From contig NZ_JASATX010000004.1 of the NCBI RefSeq assembly GCF_029952955.1, forward strand, positions 1 to 64,000: a stretch of DNA of 64,000 nt, given 5' to 3'. Shown in pieces: positions 41,837-50,285 of the stretch; the first letter of the stretch is position 1, and each line of letters starts with the position of its first letter. Source of the stretch: Ruicaihuangia caeni. Lineage in GTDB: Bacteria > Actinomycetota > Actinomycetes > Actinomycetales > Microbacteriaceae. Made by a program: the position numbers and the translations under genes. The notes under the pieces were generated by a model. That model ran no database searches. It saw nothing but the letters and a program-made list of their open reading frames with translations, and was not told the DNA's origin.

Positions 41837-42678
41837 CTGGTTTCGTACTGCTGGCGCTGCTGGCCTCTCTGCTGCTCGGCGTCACCGACTTCCTCGGCGG
41901 GACTCTCGCTCGTCATCTGCCGCTGCTCACGGTGCTGTTCTTCTCGCAACTCACCGCGACGGTGTCGGTGCTGCCCCAAATCGTCATGCAGCCGCCCGGC
42001 GCCGAGTGGCAGCCCGCGCTCATGTGGGGCGTGATCGGCGGGGTCGCGGTGGCCGTCGCGGTCGCGTCGCTCTACCGCGCGCTCGCGATCGGCACCATGG
42101 GGGTCGTGGCACCGATCGCCGCCCTCGGGGTGCTCGTGCCTGTCGGAGCCGGGCTCGCTGCCGGCGACCCGATCGGCGGACCGCTGGTGGTCGGCCTCAT
42201 TGTCGCCGTGATCGGCACCGTGCTGGCGAGTGGACCAGAGGTGCGCAACCGCGGCGCTGGCCACGGAGTCAAACCGGTGCTGCTCGCGCTGCTCGCGGCG
42301 CTCGGGTTCGGTGTCTCGAACCTCACCATCGCTCTCGGCAGTGCGCACGACGTGCCGGTGACCTTGATCACCAACGGCGGAGTCGCACTCATCGTCTACT
42401 CGGTCGCGCTCGCCGTGCTGCGGCACCGTCCGCGCGCGAGGGGATGGCTGCTGGTCGGCGCTCTCGCGATCGGGTTGCTCGGGTATGCCGCCAACCTCTC
42501 ATTCGCAGTCGCCAGCCAGGCGGGCCTGCTCACTGTGGTGGCTGTGTGCGCGTCGCTGTTCCCTGCGGTGACGGCGCTGCTCGGCTGGTGGTTCCACCGT
42601 GAGCGCCTGAAACCGGTGCAGATCGCCGGCGTGGTGTTCGTACTGGCCGGTGTCGCGACGATCGCTGCAACCAGTTGA
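41833..42678 (+). CDS. EamA/DMT-family permease
   Basis: A 281-aa protein with ten predicted helices in two EamA repeats (LLASLLLGVTDFLGGTLARH; later VKPVLLALLAALGFGVSN). DMT transporters often export metabolites. GTG overlaps the stop of the ECF ATPase gene, placing it as the last gene of the nucleoside hydrolase-ECF operon, where it might export a breakdown product such as a base. That role is inferred from position only. Confidence 0.88.
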   Translation: MTGFVLLALLASLLLGVTDFLGGTLARHLPLLTVLFFSQLTATVSVLPQIVMQPPGAEWQPALMWGVIGGVAVAVAVASLYRALAIGTMGVVAPIAALGVLVPVGAGLAAGDPIGGPLVVGLIVAVIGTVLASGPEVRNRGAGHGVKPVLLALLAALGFGVSNLTIALGSAHDVPVTLITNGGVALIVYSVALAVLRHRPRARGWLLVGALAIGLLGYAANLSFAVASQAGLLTVVAVCASLFPAVTALLGWWFHRERLKPVQIAGVVFVLAGVATIAATS

Positions 42679-42726
42679 CGGCGGCGCCGACGTCGCCGTG
42701 GTGAACGGCGGCCACGAGCGCACGCC

Positions 42727-42732
42727 TACCAT
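42727..42732 (+). promoter_or_regulatory. -10 hexamer of a probably leaderless dacB promoter
   Basis: TACCAT ends 6 nt before the GTG start at 42739; no ribosome binding site at normal spacing is seen. Confidence 0.4.
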
Positions 42733-42738
42733 GGACGG

Positions 42739-44619
42739 GTGACCGACGAGCAGCCCCCGCTGAGCCGCCGCGAGCGTCGCGACGCCGAGCGGGCCCAGGA
42801 GCACGACGACCGCGCCCGCGCCGCAGAGCCGGCGACCGAAGCCATGCCGATGGTGCCGGAAGAAGGGGCGGATGCCGGCGACCAGGGCAGCGGGGTCCAC
42901 GACGAGCCCACAGCGGCCTACTCCGTCGTCGACGAGCCGACCGCTGCCTACTCCGTCGTCGACGAGCCGACCGCTGCGATCGACCGGAGCGAACTGCCCG
43001 ACTTCGACGGTGGCGCCGGCCGCGAGCCGGCCGCATCCGAAGTCGCGCCCGGCGGCGACGAGCGCCGCGCCCCAGGGTCTGCCCACGACGACGTGCCGAC
43101 GGTGCTCATCGGTGCGCCCACCGGGCTGGCGAGCGAATCGGCGGCCGGCTACGCGGCCGCAGCAGCCGCGGGCGATCAGCTCGCTCCGGCGACCGCGCCG
43201 GGGGGCGGGCTCAGCGGTCTGTTCCGTCGGCATCCGCGCGCCTGGCTCGCCGCAGCGCTCGCCACGGCATTCGCGCTGCTGGGAGCGGGCTCAGTGGTCG
43301 CCGGCGTCGCGGTCGGTGCATCGGGTTCGACCCAGGCCGCGCCCGAGCCCCCGCCCGTCGTCGTGCCGACCGAGACCGAGGAGCCGCCCCGCCCGCTGCC
43401 CGACCCGCTGACCACGCCGAGCGCATTGCGCACGTGCTCGATCACTCCGCAGACGCAGACCGCCGCGCTCGGGGCACTCTACGCCTCGGTGCTCGATGCC
43501 AATACCGGCGAAGTGCTCTTCGACCGGAACGCTGCCGCCCCGGAGCGACCCGCGAGCGTGCTCAAAGTGCTCACCGCCGCCGCGGCGCTCGACGTGCTCG
43601 GACCCGACCACCGGCTCACCACCCGGGTGGTGCAAGGGGATGACCCCGACACGATCGTGCTCGTCGGCGGTGGAGACGCGACGCTCAGCCGTCTCGGCTC
43701 CGGCTCGGAGAGCTTCTACCCTGGCGCTCCGAAGCTCGGCGACCTGGCCGCGCAGGTGCGCGCGAAGCTGACGGACGAGGTCGACGAGGTCACGCTCGTG
43801 CTCGACTCGACGCTGTGGGATCCGAACGACAGCTGGGAGTCGAGTTGGGACCGCTCGGAGCAGACGCAGGGCTACATGTCTGAGGTCACCGCCCTGCAGG
43901 TGGACGGCGACCGAGACGACCCGACTCGCGGCACCAGCCGGCGCAGCGACGACCCCGTCGCCCGGGCGGGGGAGTGGTTCACGAGCGCACTCCAGGCCGA
44001 GGGCGTCAGAGTCGACTCGGTGAAGCTCGGTGCCGCGCCGGCCAATGCCGCGGTGCTGGCAGAGGTGCAGTCGCAGCCGGTCGCGACCCTCGTTCGCCAG
44101 ATGCTGCTCGTGAGCGACAACACCATCGCCGAGATGCTGGCGCGCGTCACCTCCAAGCGCCTCGGGCTCGCCGGAACGTTCGGGTCGCTGCAGGAGACGT
44201 ACTCGCGTGCGCTGTCGAACTACGGCATCCCCACCACCGGCATGACCGTCCGCGACGGCTCCGGGCTCAGCGAGCACAACCGCGCCACGCCCGTCTATGT
44301 GTCGCAACTGCTCGCGAAGGCGCTGCACGGCGAGCGGAACCTGCGTGTGCTCTACGACGGGCTCCCGGTCGCCGGGAAGACAGGGTCGCTCGCCTCCCGC
44401 TACACCGGCGACAACGCCGTGGCGCGCGGGGCGATCGCCGCGAAGACCGGCTGGATCTGGACCGGCCGCTCGCTCGCCGGCGTGGTGAACGCGGCCGACG
44501 GCACGCAGCTCGCATTCGCGTTCTATGCGGTCGGCGACGACGACGTGGTGACCACCACCGCACTCGATACCCTGGCCACCGCCGTCTACCGCTGCGGCGC
44601 GAATCTGAGCAACCAGTAG
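42739..44619 (+). CDS. dacB: D-alanyl-D-alanine carboxypeptidase/endopeptidase (PBP4 class)
   Basis: A 626-aa protein. Residues 1-160 are an acidic, low-complexity cytoplasmic tail containing a 10-residue repeat (DEPTAAYSVV). One membrane helix lies near 170-200 (WLAAALATAFALLGAGSVVA). The extracytoplasmic part is a peptidase S13 domain with SVLK (nucleophile Ser), SDN and KTGS motifs. It trims or opens peptidoglycan cross-links. The tail is unusual for DacB and suggests regulation from the cytoplasm, for instance by Ser/Thr phosphorylation. GTG start, probably leaderless. Confidence 0.92.
   Translation: MTDEQPPLSRRERRDAERAQEHDDRARAAEPATEAMPMVPEEGADAGDQGSGVHDEPTAAYSVVDEPTAAYSVVDEPTAAIDRSELPDFDGGAGREPAASEVAPGGDERRAPGSAHDDVPTVLIGAPTGLASESAAGYAAAAAAGDQLAPATAPGGGLSGLFRRHPRAWLAAALATAFALLGAGSVVAGVAVGASGSTQAAPEPPPVVVPTETEEPPRPLPDPLTTPSALRTCSITPQTQTAALGALYASVLDANTGEVLFDRNAAAPERPASVLKVLTAAAALDVLGPDHRLTTRVVQGDDPDTIVLVGGGDATLSRLGSGSESFYPGAPKLGDLAAQVRAKLTDEVDEVTLVLDSTLWDPNDSWESSWDRSEQTQGYMSEVTALQVDGDRDDPTRGTSRRSDDPVARAGEWFTSALQAEGVRVDSVKLGAAPANAAVLAEVQSQPVATLVRQMLLVSDNTIAEMLARVTSKRLGLAGTFGSLQETYSRALSNYGIPTTGMTVRDGSGLSEHNRATPVYVSQLLAKALHGERNLRVLYDGLPVAGKTGSLASRYTGDNAVARGAIAAKTGWIWTGRSLAGVVNAADGTQLAFAFYAVGDDDVVTTTALDTLATAVYRCGANLSNQ
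42901..42980 (+). repeat. 30-bp in-frame tandem repeat in dacB
   Basis: Two complete 30-bp units (42901-42930, 42931-42960) and a partial third (42961-about 42977) differ by only a few bases and encode DEPTAAYSVV twice, then DEPTAAI. The near-identity of the DNA implies recent tandem duplication. Confidence 0.9.
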
Positions 44620-44636
44620 CTCCAGCGCCGCGCGAC

Positions 44637-44642
44637 TAGCCT
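44637..44642 (+). promoter_or_regulatory. -10 hexamer of a probably leaderless pncA promoter
   Basis: TAGCCT ends 6 nt before the ATG at 44649, with no ribosome binding site between. Confidence 0.4.
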
Positions 44643-44648
44643 GCTGTC

Positions 44649-45230
44649 ATGACCAAAGCGCTGTTCATCATCGACGTGCAGAACGACTTCACCGAGGGTG
44701 GCGCCCTTGGCGTGACCGGTGGCGCAGAGGTGGCACGCCGCATCACCGAACTGCTCGCAGCATCCGACTACGACGTGGTCTTCGCTTCCCGCGATTGGCA
44801 CGACGCCGACAACGACAACGGCGGTCACTTCTCGGAGACCCCTGACTATGTCGACACCTGGCCGCCGCACTGCGTCGCGGGAACGCCGGGGGCCGAGTAC
44901 CACCCCGCGCTCGATGTGGAAGCCATCGATGTGCACATCCGCAAGGGCCAGGGAAAGCCGGACTACTCGATCTTCCAGGGCAGAACGGATGCCGGGGCTT
45001 CGCTTCGCGAGGCGCTCGATGAGCACCGCGTCACCGAGATCGACGTGGTCGGCATCGCCACCGATCACTGCGTGCGCGCTTCCGCTCTCGACGCGCTGGC
45101 GGCGGGCCGAAAGGTACGCGTGCTCGAGCGGTACACGGCCGGTGTCGACGAGGAGGCGAGCGCCGAGGCTCTCGCGGAGGTGCGCTCGGCGGGCGGTCAA
45201 GTCGCGTACGACGCGCGCGCTGAAGGCTAG
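44649..45230 (+). CDS. pncA: Nicotinamidase
   Basis: A 193-aa isochorismatase-fold amidase that converts nicotinamide to nicotinic acid for NAD salvage. It has the catalytic Asp in FIIDVQNDF (D9), metal ligands in SRDWHDADN (D49, H51) plus H60 and H74, K99 in IRKGQGK, and the nucleophile in ATDHCVRASA (C141). The last codons and stop lie inside a short tandem repeat that continues downstream, so the C-terminus (DARAEG) may have been reshaped. Confidence 0.95.
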   Translation: MTKALFIIDVQNDFTEGGALGVTGGAEVARRITELLAASDYDVVFASRDWHDADNDNGGHFSETPDYVDTWPPHCVAGTPGAEYHPALDVEAIDVHIRKGQGKPDYSIFQGRTDAGASLREALDEHRVTEIDVVGIATDHCVRASALDALAAGRKVRVLERYTAGVDEEASAEALAEVRSAGGQVAYDARAEG

Positions 45231-45278
45231 TCGCTGAGGGCTAGTCGCGCTGAGGGCTAGTCGCGCTGAGGGCTAGTC
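45217..45278 (+). repeat. Tandem repeat of GCGCTGAGGGCTAGTC at the 3' end of pncA
   Basis: Four consecutive copies: 45217-45232 (one mismatch), 45233-45246 (two bases shorter), 45247-45262 and 45263-45278 (identical). Each carries CTAG. The first copy contains the pncA stop codon. Confidence 0.9.
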
Positions 45279-45290
45279 GTGGGCTGGCTC

Positions 45291-45422
45291 GGCGTTCGAT
45301 CGAACGCCGCTACTTCAGTAATGGGCTAGGTCGGCCTCGATCGAACGCGCGCGCTGGAGCTTGGAGCGAAGGCCGTTTCTGGCCTTCGCCGCGACGCCAG
45401 CGCGGCGCCCGTCTCGGGCGCC
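45291..45422. terminator. Cluster of palindromes between convergent pncA and pcaR
   Basis: Three inverted repeats in 130 bp: the perfect palindrome GGCGTTCGATCGAACGCC (45291-45308); GCGAAGGCC-GTTTCT-GGCCTTCGC (45366-45389); GGCGCCCG-TCT-CGGGCGCC (45404-45422). They probably end both convergent transcripts, although no long T-tract is present. Confidence 0.6.
45315..45350. repeat. Duplicate of the 3' end of the downstream IclR gene
   Basis: These 36 bases match 45429-45464, the last codons and stop of the IclR gene, at 34 of 36 positions. The copy is 114 bp away in the same orientation, so it is a separate duplicated fragment. Confidence 0.9.
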
Positions 45423-45428
45423 GATACG

Positions 45429-46307
45429 TCAATAATGGGCTAGATCGGCCTCGATCGAACGCGCAGCCTCGAGCAACGGGGGCACGATGTCGCGAAGCGA
45501 CTCTTCGGCTGAACGGCGCCCCGCTGCGGTCGACACGTTGATCGCGGCCACGACTCTGCCGTCTTGGTGGATCGGGGCTGCGAAGGAGCGCAGCCCGAAG
45601 TCGAGCTCCTGGTCGACCATCGCCCAGCCCTGCTCGCGAACTCGGGCGATCTCAGAGCGGAGGGCGGCCGGCTCGGTGATGGTCGCGGCCGTGAATCCGC
45701 TCGGCTGCCAGAGCGCCAGCATCCGGTCGAGCTCGGACGGGGCGAGGCCCGCGAGCAGCACGCGGCCCATCGAGGTGGTGAATGCGGGGAAGCGCGTGCC
45801 GATGGTGATCGAGACCGACATGATGCGCCGGGTGGGCACGCGGGCGATGTACACGATCTCGCTGCCGTCGAGCACACTGGCCGAGGTCGATTCGTCGAGC
45901 GTGCGCGACAACCGCTCGAGGTGCGGCTGCGCGACCTCTGGAAGGGTCAGCGACGACAGGTAGCTGAAGCCGAGTTCGAGCACCCGGGGGGTGAGCGAGT
46001 AGTCGCGGCCGTCGCTGCGCACATAGCCGAGTTCTTCAAGGGTGAGCAGGAACCGGCGCGCGGTGGCCCTCGTCAGCCCAGTGGCGCGCGCGATGTCGGA
46101 GAGCGACCGTCGGGGGTGCTCGGCGTCGAACGCTCGTATCACCGCGAGCCCGCGTGCGAGCGACTGCACGAACTCGCCGCTCGACTGGCCTGTCGCGGTT
46201 GGCGCGGGCTCCGTGCCGGCCGCGGAATGCGCGGCGGCCGGCGGCGGTTCCGGCGAACCGAGGGGGCCGCCGGTGACCGGCGACCCCCCGCGAGTGCTCT
46301 CGACCAT
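45429..46307 (-). CDS. pcaR: IclR-family regulator, PcaR/PobR-like
   Basis: A 292-aa regulator. A 45-residue Pro/Ala/Gly leader precedes a winged helix (SLSDIARATGLTRATARRFL), then the IclR effector domain (TSMGRVLLAGL, VREQGWAMVDQELDFGLRSF) in the pattern of the beta-ketoadipate regulators PcaR/PcaU/PobR. It lies directly downstream of pcaF on the same strand, so it is probably autoregulated with pcaIJF through the operators at 48909-48942. The start is ATG 46307; the ribosome binding site is weak. Confidence 0.88.
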   Translation of the reverse strand: MVESTRGGSPVTGGPLGSPEPPPAAAHSAAGTEPAPTATGQSSGEFVQSLARGLAVIRAFDAEHPRRSLSDIARATGLTRATARRFLLTLEELGYVRSDGRDYSLTPRVLELGFSYLSSLTLPEVAQPHLERLSRTLDESTSASVLDGSEIVYIARVPTRRIMSVSITIGTRFPAFTTSMGRVLLAGLAPSELDRMLALWQPSGFTAATITEPAALRSEIARVREQGWAMVDQELDFGLRSFAAPIHQDGRVVAAINVSTAAGRRSAEESLRDIVPPLLEAARSIEADLAHY

Positions 46308-46327
46308 GGTCTGCGCTTCGCGTCGGC

Positions 46328-47500
<1,173 letters not shown>

Positions 47501-47502
47501 GA

Positions 47503-48135
47503 TCAGCCCTTCAGGTCGATGCCGGTGAGTCGGCGGAGCTCGTCCATGCTCTCGCCGAACGATTCCAGGACGGTGGCGCCCTCCGCGCCCACCTCGAACA
47601 CCGCGAGGTCGGTGTAGACCCGCGAGACGCAGCCCACACCGGTGAGCGGGTAGCTGCACTGCTCGACTAGCTTGGACTCGCCCTGCTTGGTCAGCAGATC
47701 CATCATCACCCACACGCTCTTCGCGCCGATGGCGAGGTCCATCGCGCCGCCGACCGCCGGGATGGCGTCGGGGGCGCCGGTGTTCCAGTTGGCGAGGTCG
47801 CCCTTCACCGAGACCTGGAACGCACCGAGCACGCACACATCGAGGTGCCCGCCGCGCATCATGCCGAAGGAGTCGGCGTGGTGGAAGTACGCGGCGCCCG
47901 GGAGCTCGGTGACGGGGATCTTGCCCGCGTTGATCAGATCGGGGTCGATCTGGTCGCCCTCGGCGGCGGGGCCCATGCCCAGCATGCCGTTCTCCGTGTG
48001 GAGCGTGATGTTGCGGTCTTCGGGCAGGTAGTCGGCCACCAGCGTGGGGGCGCCGATTCCCAGGTTCACGTACGCGCCCACCGGGATGTCGGCGGCGATG
48101 CGCTTCGCGAGGTCGGGGCGGGAGAGTCTGGTCAT
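47503..48135 (-). CDS. pcaJ: 3-oxoadipate CoA-transferase subunit B
   Basis: A 210-aa CoA-transferase beta subunit with the catalytic glutamate in HTENGMLGMGP and VNLGIGAPTLVADYLPED. With subunit A it moves CoA from succinyl-CoA to 3-oxoadipate. The start codon overlaps the subunit A stop (ATGA). Context (pcaF, pcaR) supports 3-oxoadipate rather than acetoacetate as substrate. Confidence 0.93.
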   Translation of the reverse strand: MTRLSRPDLAKRIAADIPVGAYVNLGIGAPTLVADYLPEDRNITLHTENGMLGMGPAAEGDQIDPDLINAGKIPVTELPGAAYFHHADSFGMMRGGHLDVCVLGAFQVSVKGDLANWNTGAPDAIPAVGGAMDLAIGAKSVWVMMDLLTKQGESKLVEQCSYPLTGVGCVSRVYTDLAVFEVGAEGATVLESFGESMDELRRLTGIDLKG

Positions 48136-48866
48136 GCTTCTGCCTCCTCGGCTTCAGTCTCGAACTGGCCGCTGGCGATCCACGGGCGATCGCCGGTCTC
48201 GACCACATGGGTCACGAAGATCCCAGGCGTGATGATGCTCTCGGGGTCGAGGCTGCCGACCGGCACGATGCGGTCGACCTGCGCCACCGTGACTCGGGCG
48301 GCAGAGGCCATCACCGGACCGAAGTTGCGGCTGGTCTTGCGGTAGGTGAGGTTGCCGAGCTGGTCTGCCCGGTACGCGCTGATGAGGGCGTAGTCGGCGT
48401 GGATCGGGTGCTCGAGCACGTAGTCGCGCCCGTCGATCGTGCGGGTCTCCTTGCCCTCTGCGAGCGTCGTGCCGAAGCCGGTGGGTGTGAAGAACCCTCC
48501 GATGCCGGCGCCCGCGGCGCGGATGCGCTCGGCGAGGTTGCCCTGCGGCACGAGTTCGAGCTCGATCTTGCCGGCGCGGTACAGCCCATCGAAGACATGC
48601 GAGTCGCTCTGGCGCGGGAAGGAGCAGATCACCTTGCGCACGCGACCGGCCGCGAGCAGCGCCGCGAGGCCGTGGTCGCCGTTGCCGGCGTTGTTGCTCA
48701 CGACGGTGAGGTCGGTCGCGCCCTGCTCGAGCAGCGCGTCGATGAGCTCGACCGGCTGCCCGGCGAGCCCGAACCCGCCGATCATGATGGTGGCGCCGTC
48801 AGCGATGCCGGCAAGCGCGTCGCTGACGGATGGACTGATCTTCGACAGCATCCGTACGTCCTTCAT
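48132..48866 (-). CDS. pcaI: 3-oxoadipate CoA-transferase subunit A
   Basis: A 244-aa alpha subunit with GATIMIGGFGLAGQPVELID, the VSNNAGNGDHGLA segment and FFTPTGFGTTLAEGKE. It is first in the pcaI-J-F-R operon. ATG at 48866 is used; a second ATG five codons later (48851) has AAGGA at a better distance and may be the real start. The promoter region carries two IclR-type operators. Confidence 0.93.
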   Translation of the reverse strand: MKDVRMLSKISPSVSDALAGIADGATIMIGGFGLAGQPVELIDALLEQGATDLTVVSNNAGNGDHGLAALLAAGRVRKVICSFPRQSDSHVFDGLYRAGKIELELVPQGNLAERIRAAGAGIGGFFTPTGFGTTLAEGKETRTIDGRDYVLEHPIHADYALISAYRADQLGNLTYRKTSRNFGPVMASAARVTVAQVDRIVPVGSLDPESIITPGIFVTHVVETGDRPWIASGQFETEAEEAEA

Positions 48867-48908
48867 GGTCAGGGTCGGCGCCGTGTCGCGCCGAAGAGTG
48901 TTGGCAGT

Positions 48909-48942
48909 GTTCGCATAGCGAACATGCGTTCACATAGCGATA
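48909..48942. promoter_or_regulatory. Paired IclR-type operators upstream of pcaI
   Basis: GTTCGC-ATA-GCGAAC (48909-48923) is a perfect 6-bp-arm palindrome. GTTCACATAGCGATA (48928-48942) is an imperfect second copy 19 bp away. The spacing and GTTCG/CGAAC core resemble known PcaR/PcaU-type sites. They lie 43-76 bp upstream of pcaI. Confidence 0.75.
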
Positions 48943-48987
48943 CTACCAAATCGACTTGAGAGCAGTGAGGGGGAGTTCCACGACGCG

Positions 48988-49029
48988 AAAAAGCGGCGGC
49001 GCCACCCTCACGGCGGCGCCGCCCCTTTT
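48988..49029 (-). terminator. Terminator of the pcaHGBDC operon
   Basis: On the minus strand AAAAG-G-GGCGGCGCC...GGCGCCGCC-G-CTTTTT forms a 9-bp GC stem extended by an A/T base, followed by CTTTTTCGCG. It lies 20 bp after the pcaC stop. Confidence 0.85.
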
Positions 49030-49050
49030 CGTCGGGGTGGCTGCGGAGTG

Positions 49051-49503
49051 CTACGCCTGCGCGTCGAGTTCGGCGAGCGTCGTCTGCAGCACCTTGAAGG
49101 CGTTGTTGGCGTTCGGGATGCTGCAGTAGATCGCCGACTGCAAGAAGATCTCGACGAGCTCATCGCGGGTGAGCCCGTTCGTGATCGCAGAGCGCACGTG
49201 CATGGCGAGCTCTTCGAGGTGCGAGTTGGCGATCAGCGCTGTCAGAGTGCAGGCGCTTCGCATCCGGCGGTCCAGCCCCGGGCGCGACCAGACCTCTCCC
49301 CACGCGGTGCGCGTGATGAAGCTCTGGAAGTCCCGCGTGATGTCGGTGATCGCGTCGGTCGCCCGGTCGACATGGGCATCGCCGAGCACCTCGCGCCGCA
49401 CCTTCATGCCCTGTTCGTAGCGCTCTTGGTCGCTCAGCGTGTGCAGGTGGGCGTTCGGGTTGGTCGCGTCGCCACTCGGGCGCGCGTTCACGGCGTCGGT
49501 CAC
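49051..49503 (-). CDS. pcaC: 4-carboxymuconolactone decarboxylase
   Basis: A 150-aa AhpD-like-fold enzyme with YEQGMKVRREVLGDAHVDRA, the RTAWGEVWSRPGLDRRMRS core and the HVRSAITNGLTRDELVEIFL motif of PcaC. It decarboxylates gamma-carboxymuconolactone to 3-oxoadipate enol-lactone. Its GTG overlaps the pcaD stop (GTGA). In many actinobacteria it is fused to PcaD as PcaL; here the two are separate. Confidence 0.95.
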   Translation of the reverse strand: MTDAVNARPSGDATNPNAHLHTLSDQERYEQGMKVRREVLGDAHVDRATDAITDITRDFQSFITRTAWGEVWSRPGLDRRMRSACTLTALIANSHLEELAMHVRSAITNGLTRDELVEIFLQSAIYCSIPNANNAFKVLQTTLAELDAQA

Positions 49504-50285
49504 TGGATGCCTCCGAAGAACGTGTCGAGTCGCTGCGCCACCTCGGCGGGGCGCTCGGCCGGGGCAAGGTGCGACGCGTCGGGGATGCTGTGCGCCTCTC
49601 CTCGGGCCACCGCGCCGGCCATCTCCTCGGCATCGCTCGGCGGGCTCACCTGGTCGTGGACTCCCGCGATCGCGATGGTGGGTGCGCTGATCTCGCCGAG
49701 CCGGTCGCGAACGTCCCACACCGCGAGCGCCTCGCAGCACAGCGCGTAGCTCTCATCGTCCGCCGAAGCCAGACCGTGCAGCAGAGCGCTCGTGATCTCG
49801 GGCTGCTGGGCGACGGTGTCTGGGGCGAACCAGCGCTGCGCCGACCCCACAACGAGGCTGGAGGTTCCGCTCGCCCTGACTTGACGCGCCCGCTCGCGCC
49901 ACGCCTCTTCGACGCCGAACCTCGGCGACGCGCACACGACCGCCAGGCCCTTCACGCGCTCAGGGAAGTCGAGTGCGAGTTGCAGCCCGACGGCGCCACC
50001 GAGCGAGATGCCCGCGTAGAGGAAGTGGTCGATTCCTGCAGCATCGGCCATCGCGATCACTCCCTGGGCGAGTTCCGCGACCGAGAATGGCTGGGTCGTG
50101 GGCGCGGATTCGCCGTGGCCGGGCAGGTCCCAGCCGAGCAGCCGGTATCGCGAGTCGAGGGCGGGCGCGGCAGGCCCCCAGACCGTGGCTGCGGCAGTGC
50201 CGAGGCTCGGTCCGAGCAGCAGCGGTTCGTCGTAGCGGCCCTTGCTGCCACGCAGGCTGACGCCGGTGATGGTCGGGGTGGTCAT
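49500..50285 (-). CDS. pcaD: 3-oxoadipate enol-lactonase
   Basis: A 261-aa alpha/beta hydrolase with GWDLPGHGES, nucleophile in AGISLGGAVG, an acid in GVHDQVSPP and histidine in PDASHLAPAE. It opens the enol-lactone to 3-oxoadipate. It overlaps pcaB upstream and pcaC downstream by 4 bases each. Confidence 0.95.
   Translation of the reverse strand: MTTPTITGVSLRGSKGRYDEPLLLGPSLGTAAATVWGPAAPALDSRYRLLGWDLPGHGESAPTTQPFSVAELAQGVIAMADAAGIDHFLYAGISLGGAVGLQLALDFPERVKGLAVVCASPRFGVEEAWRERARQVRASGTSSLVVGSAQRWFAPDTVAQQPEITSALLHGLASADDESYALCCEALAVWDVRDRLGEISAPTIAIAGVHDQVSPPSDAEEMAGAVARGEAHSIPDASHLAPAERPAEVAQRLDTFFGGIQ

Noticed and set aside
45217-45422. CRISPR array
   Set aside because: The repeats are directly adjacent with no spacers, the other elements are simple palindromes, and no cas genes are nearby.
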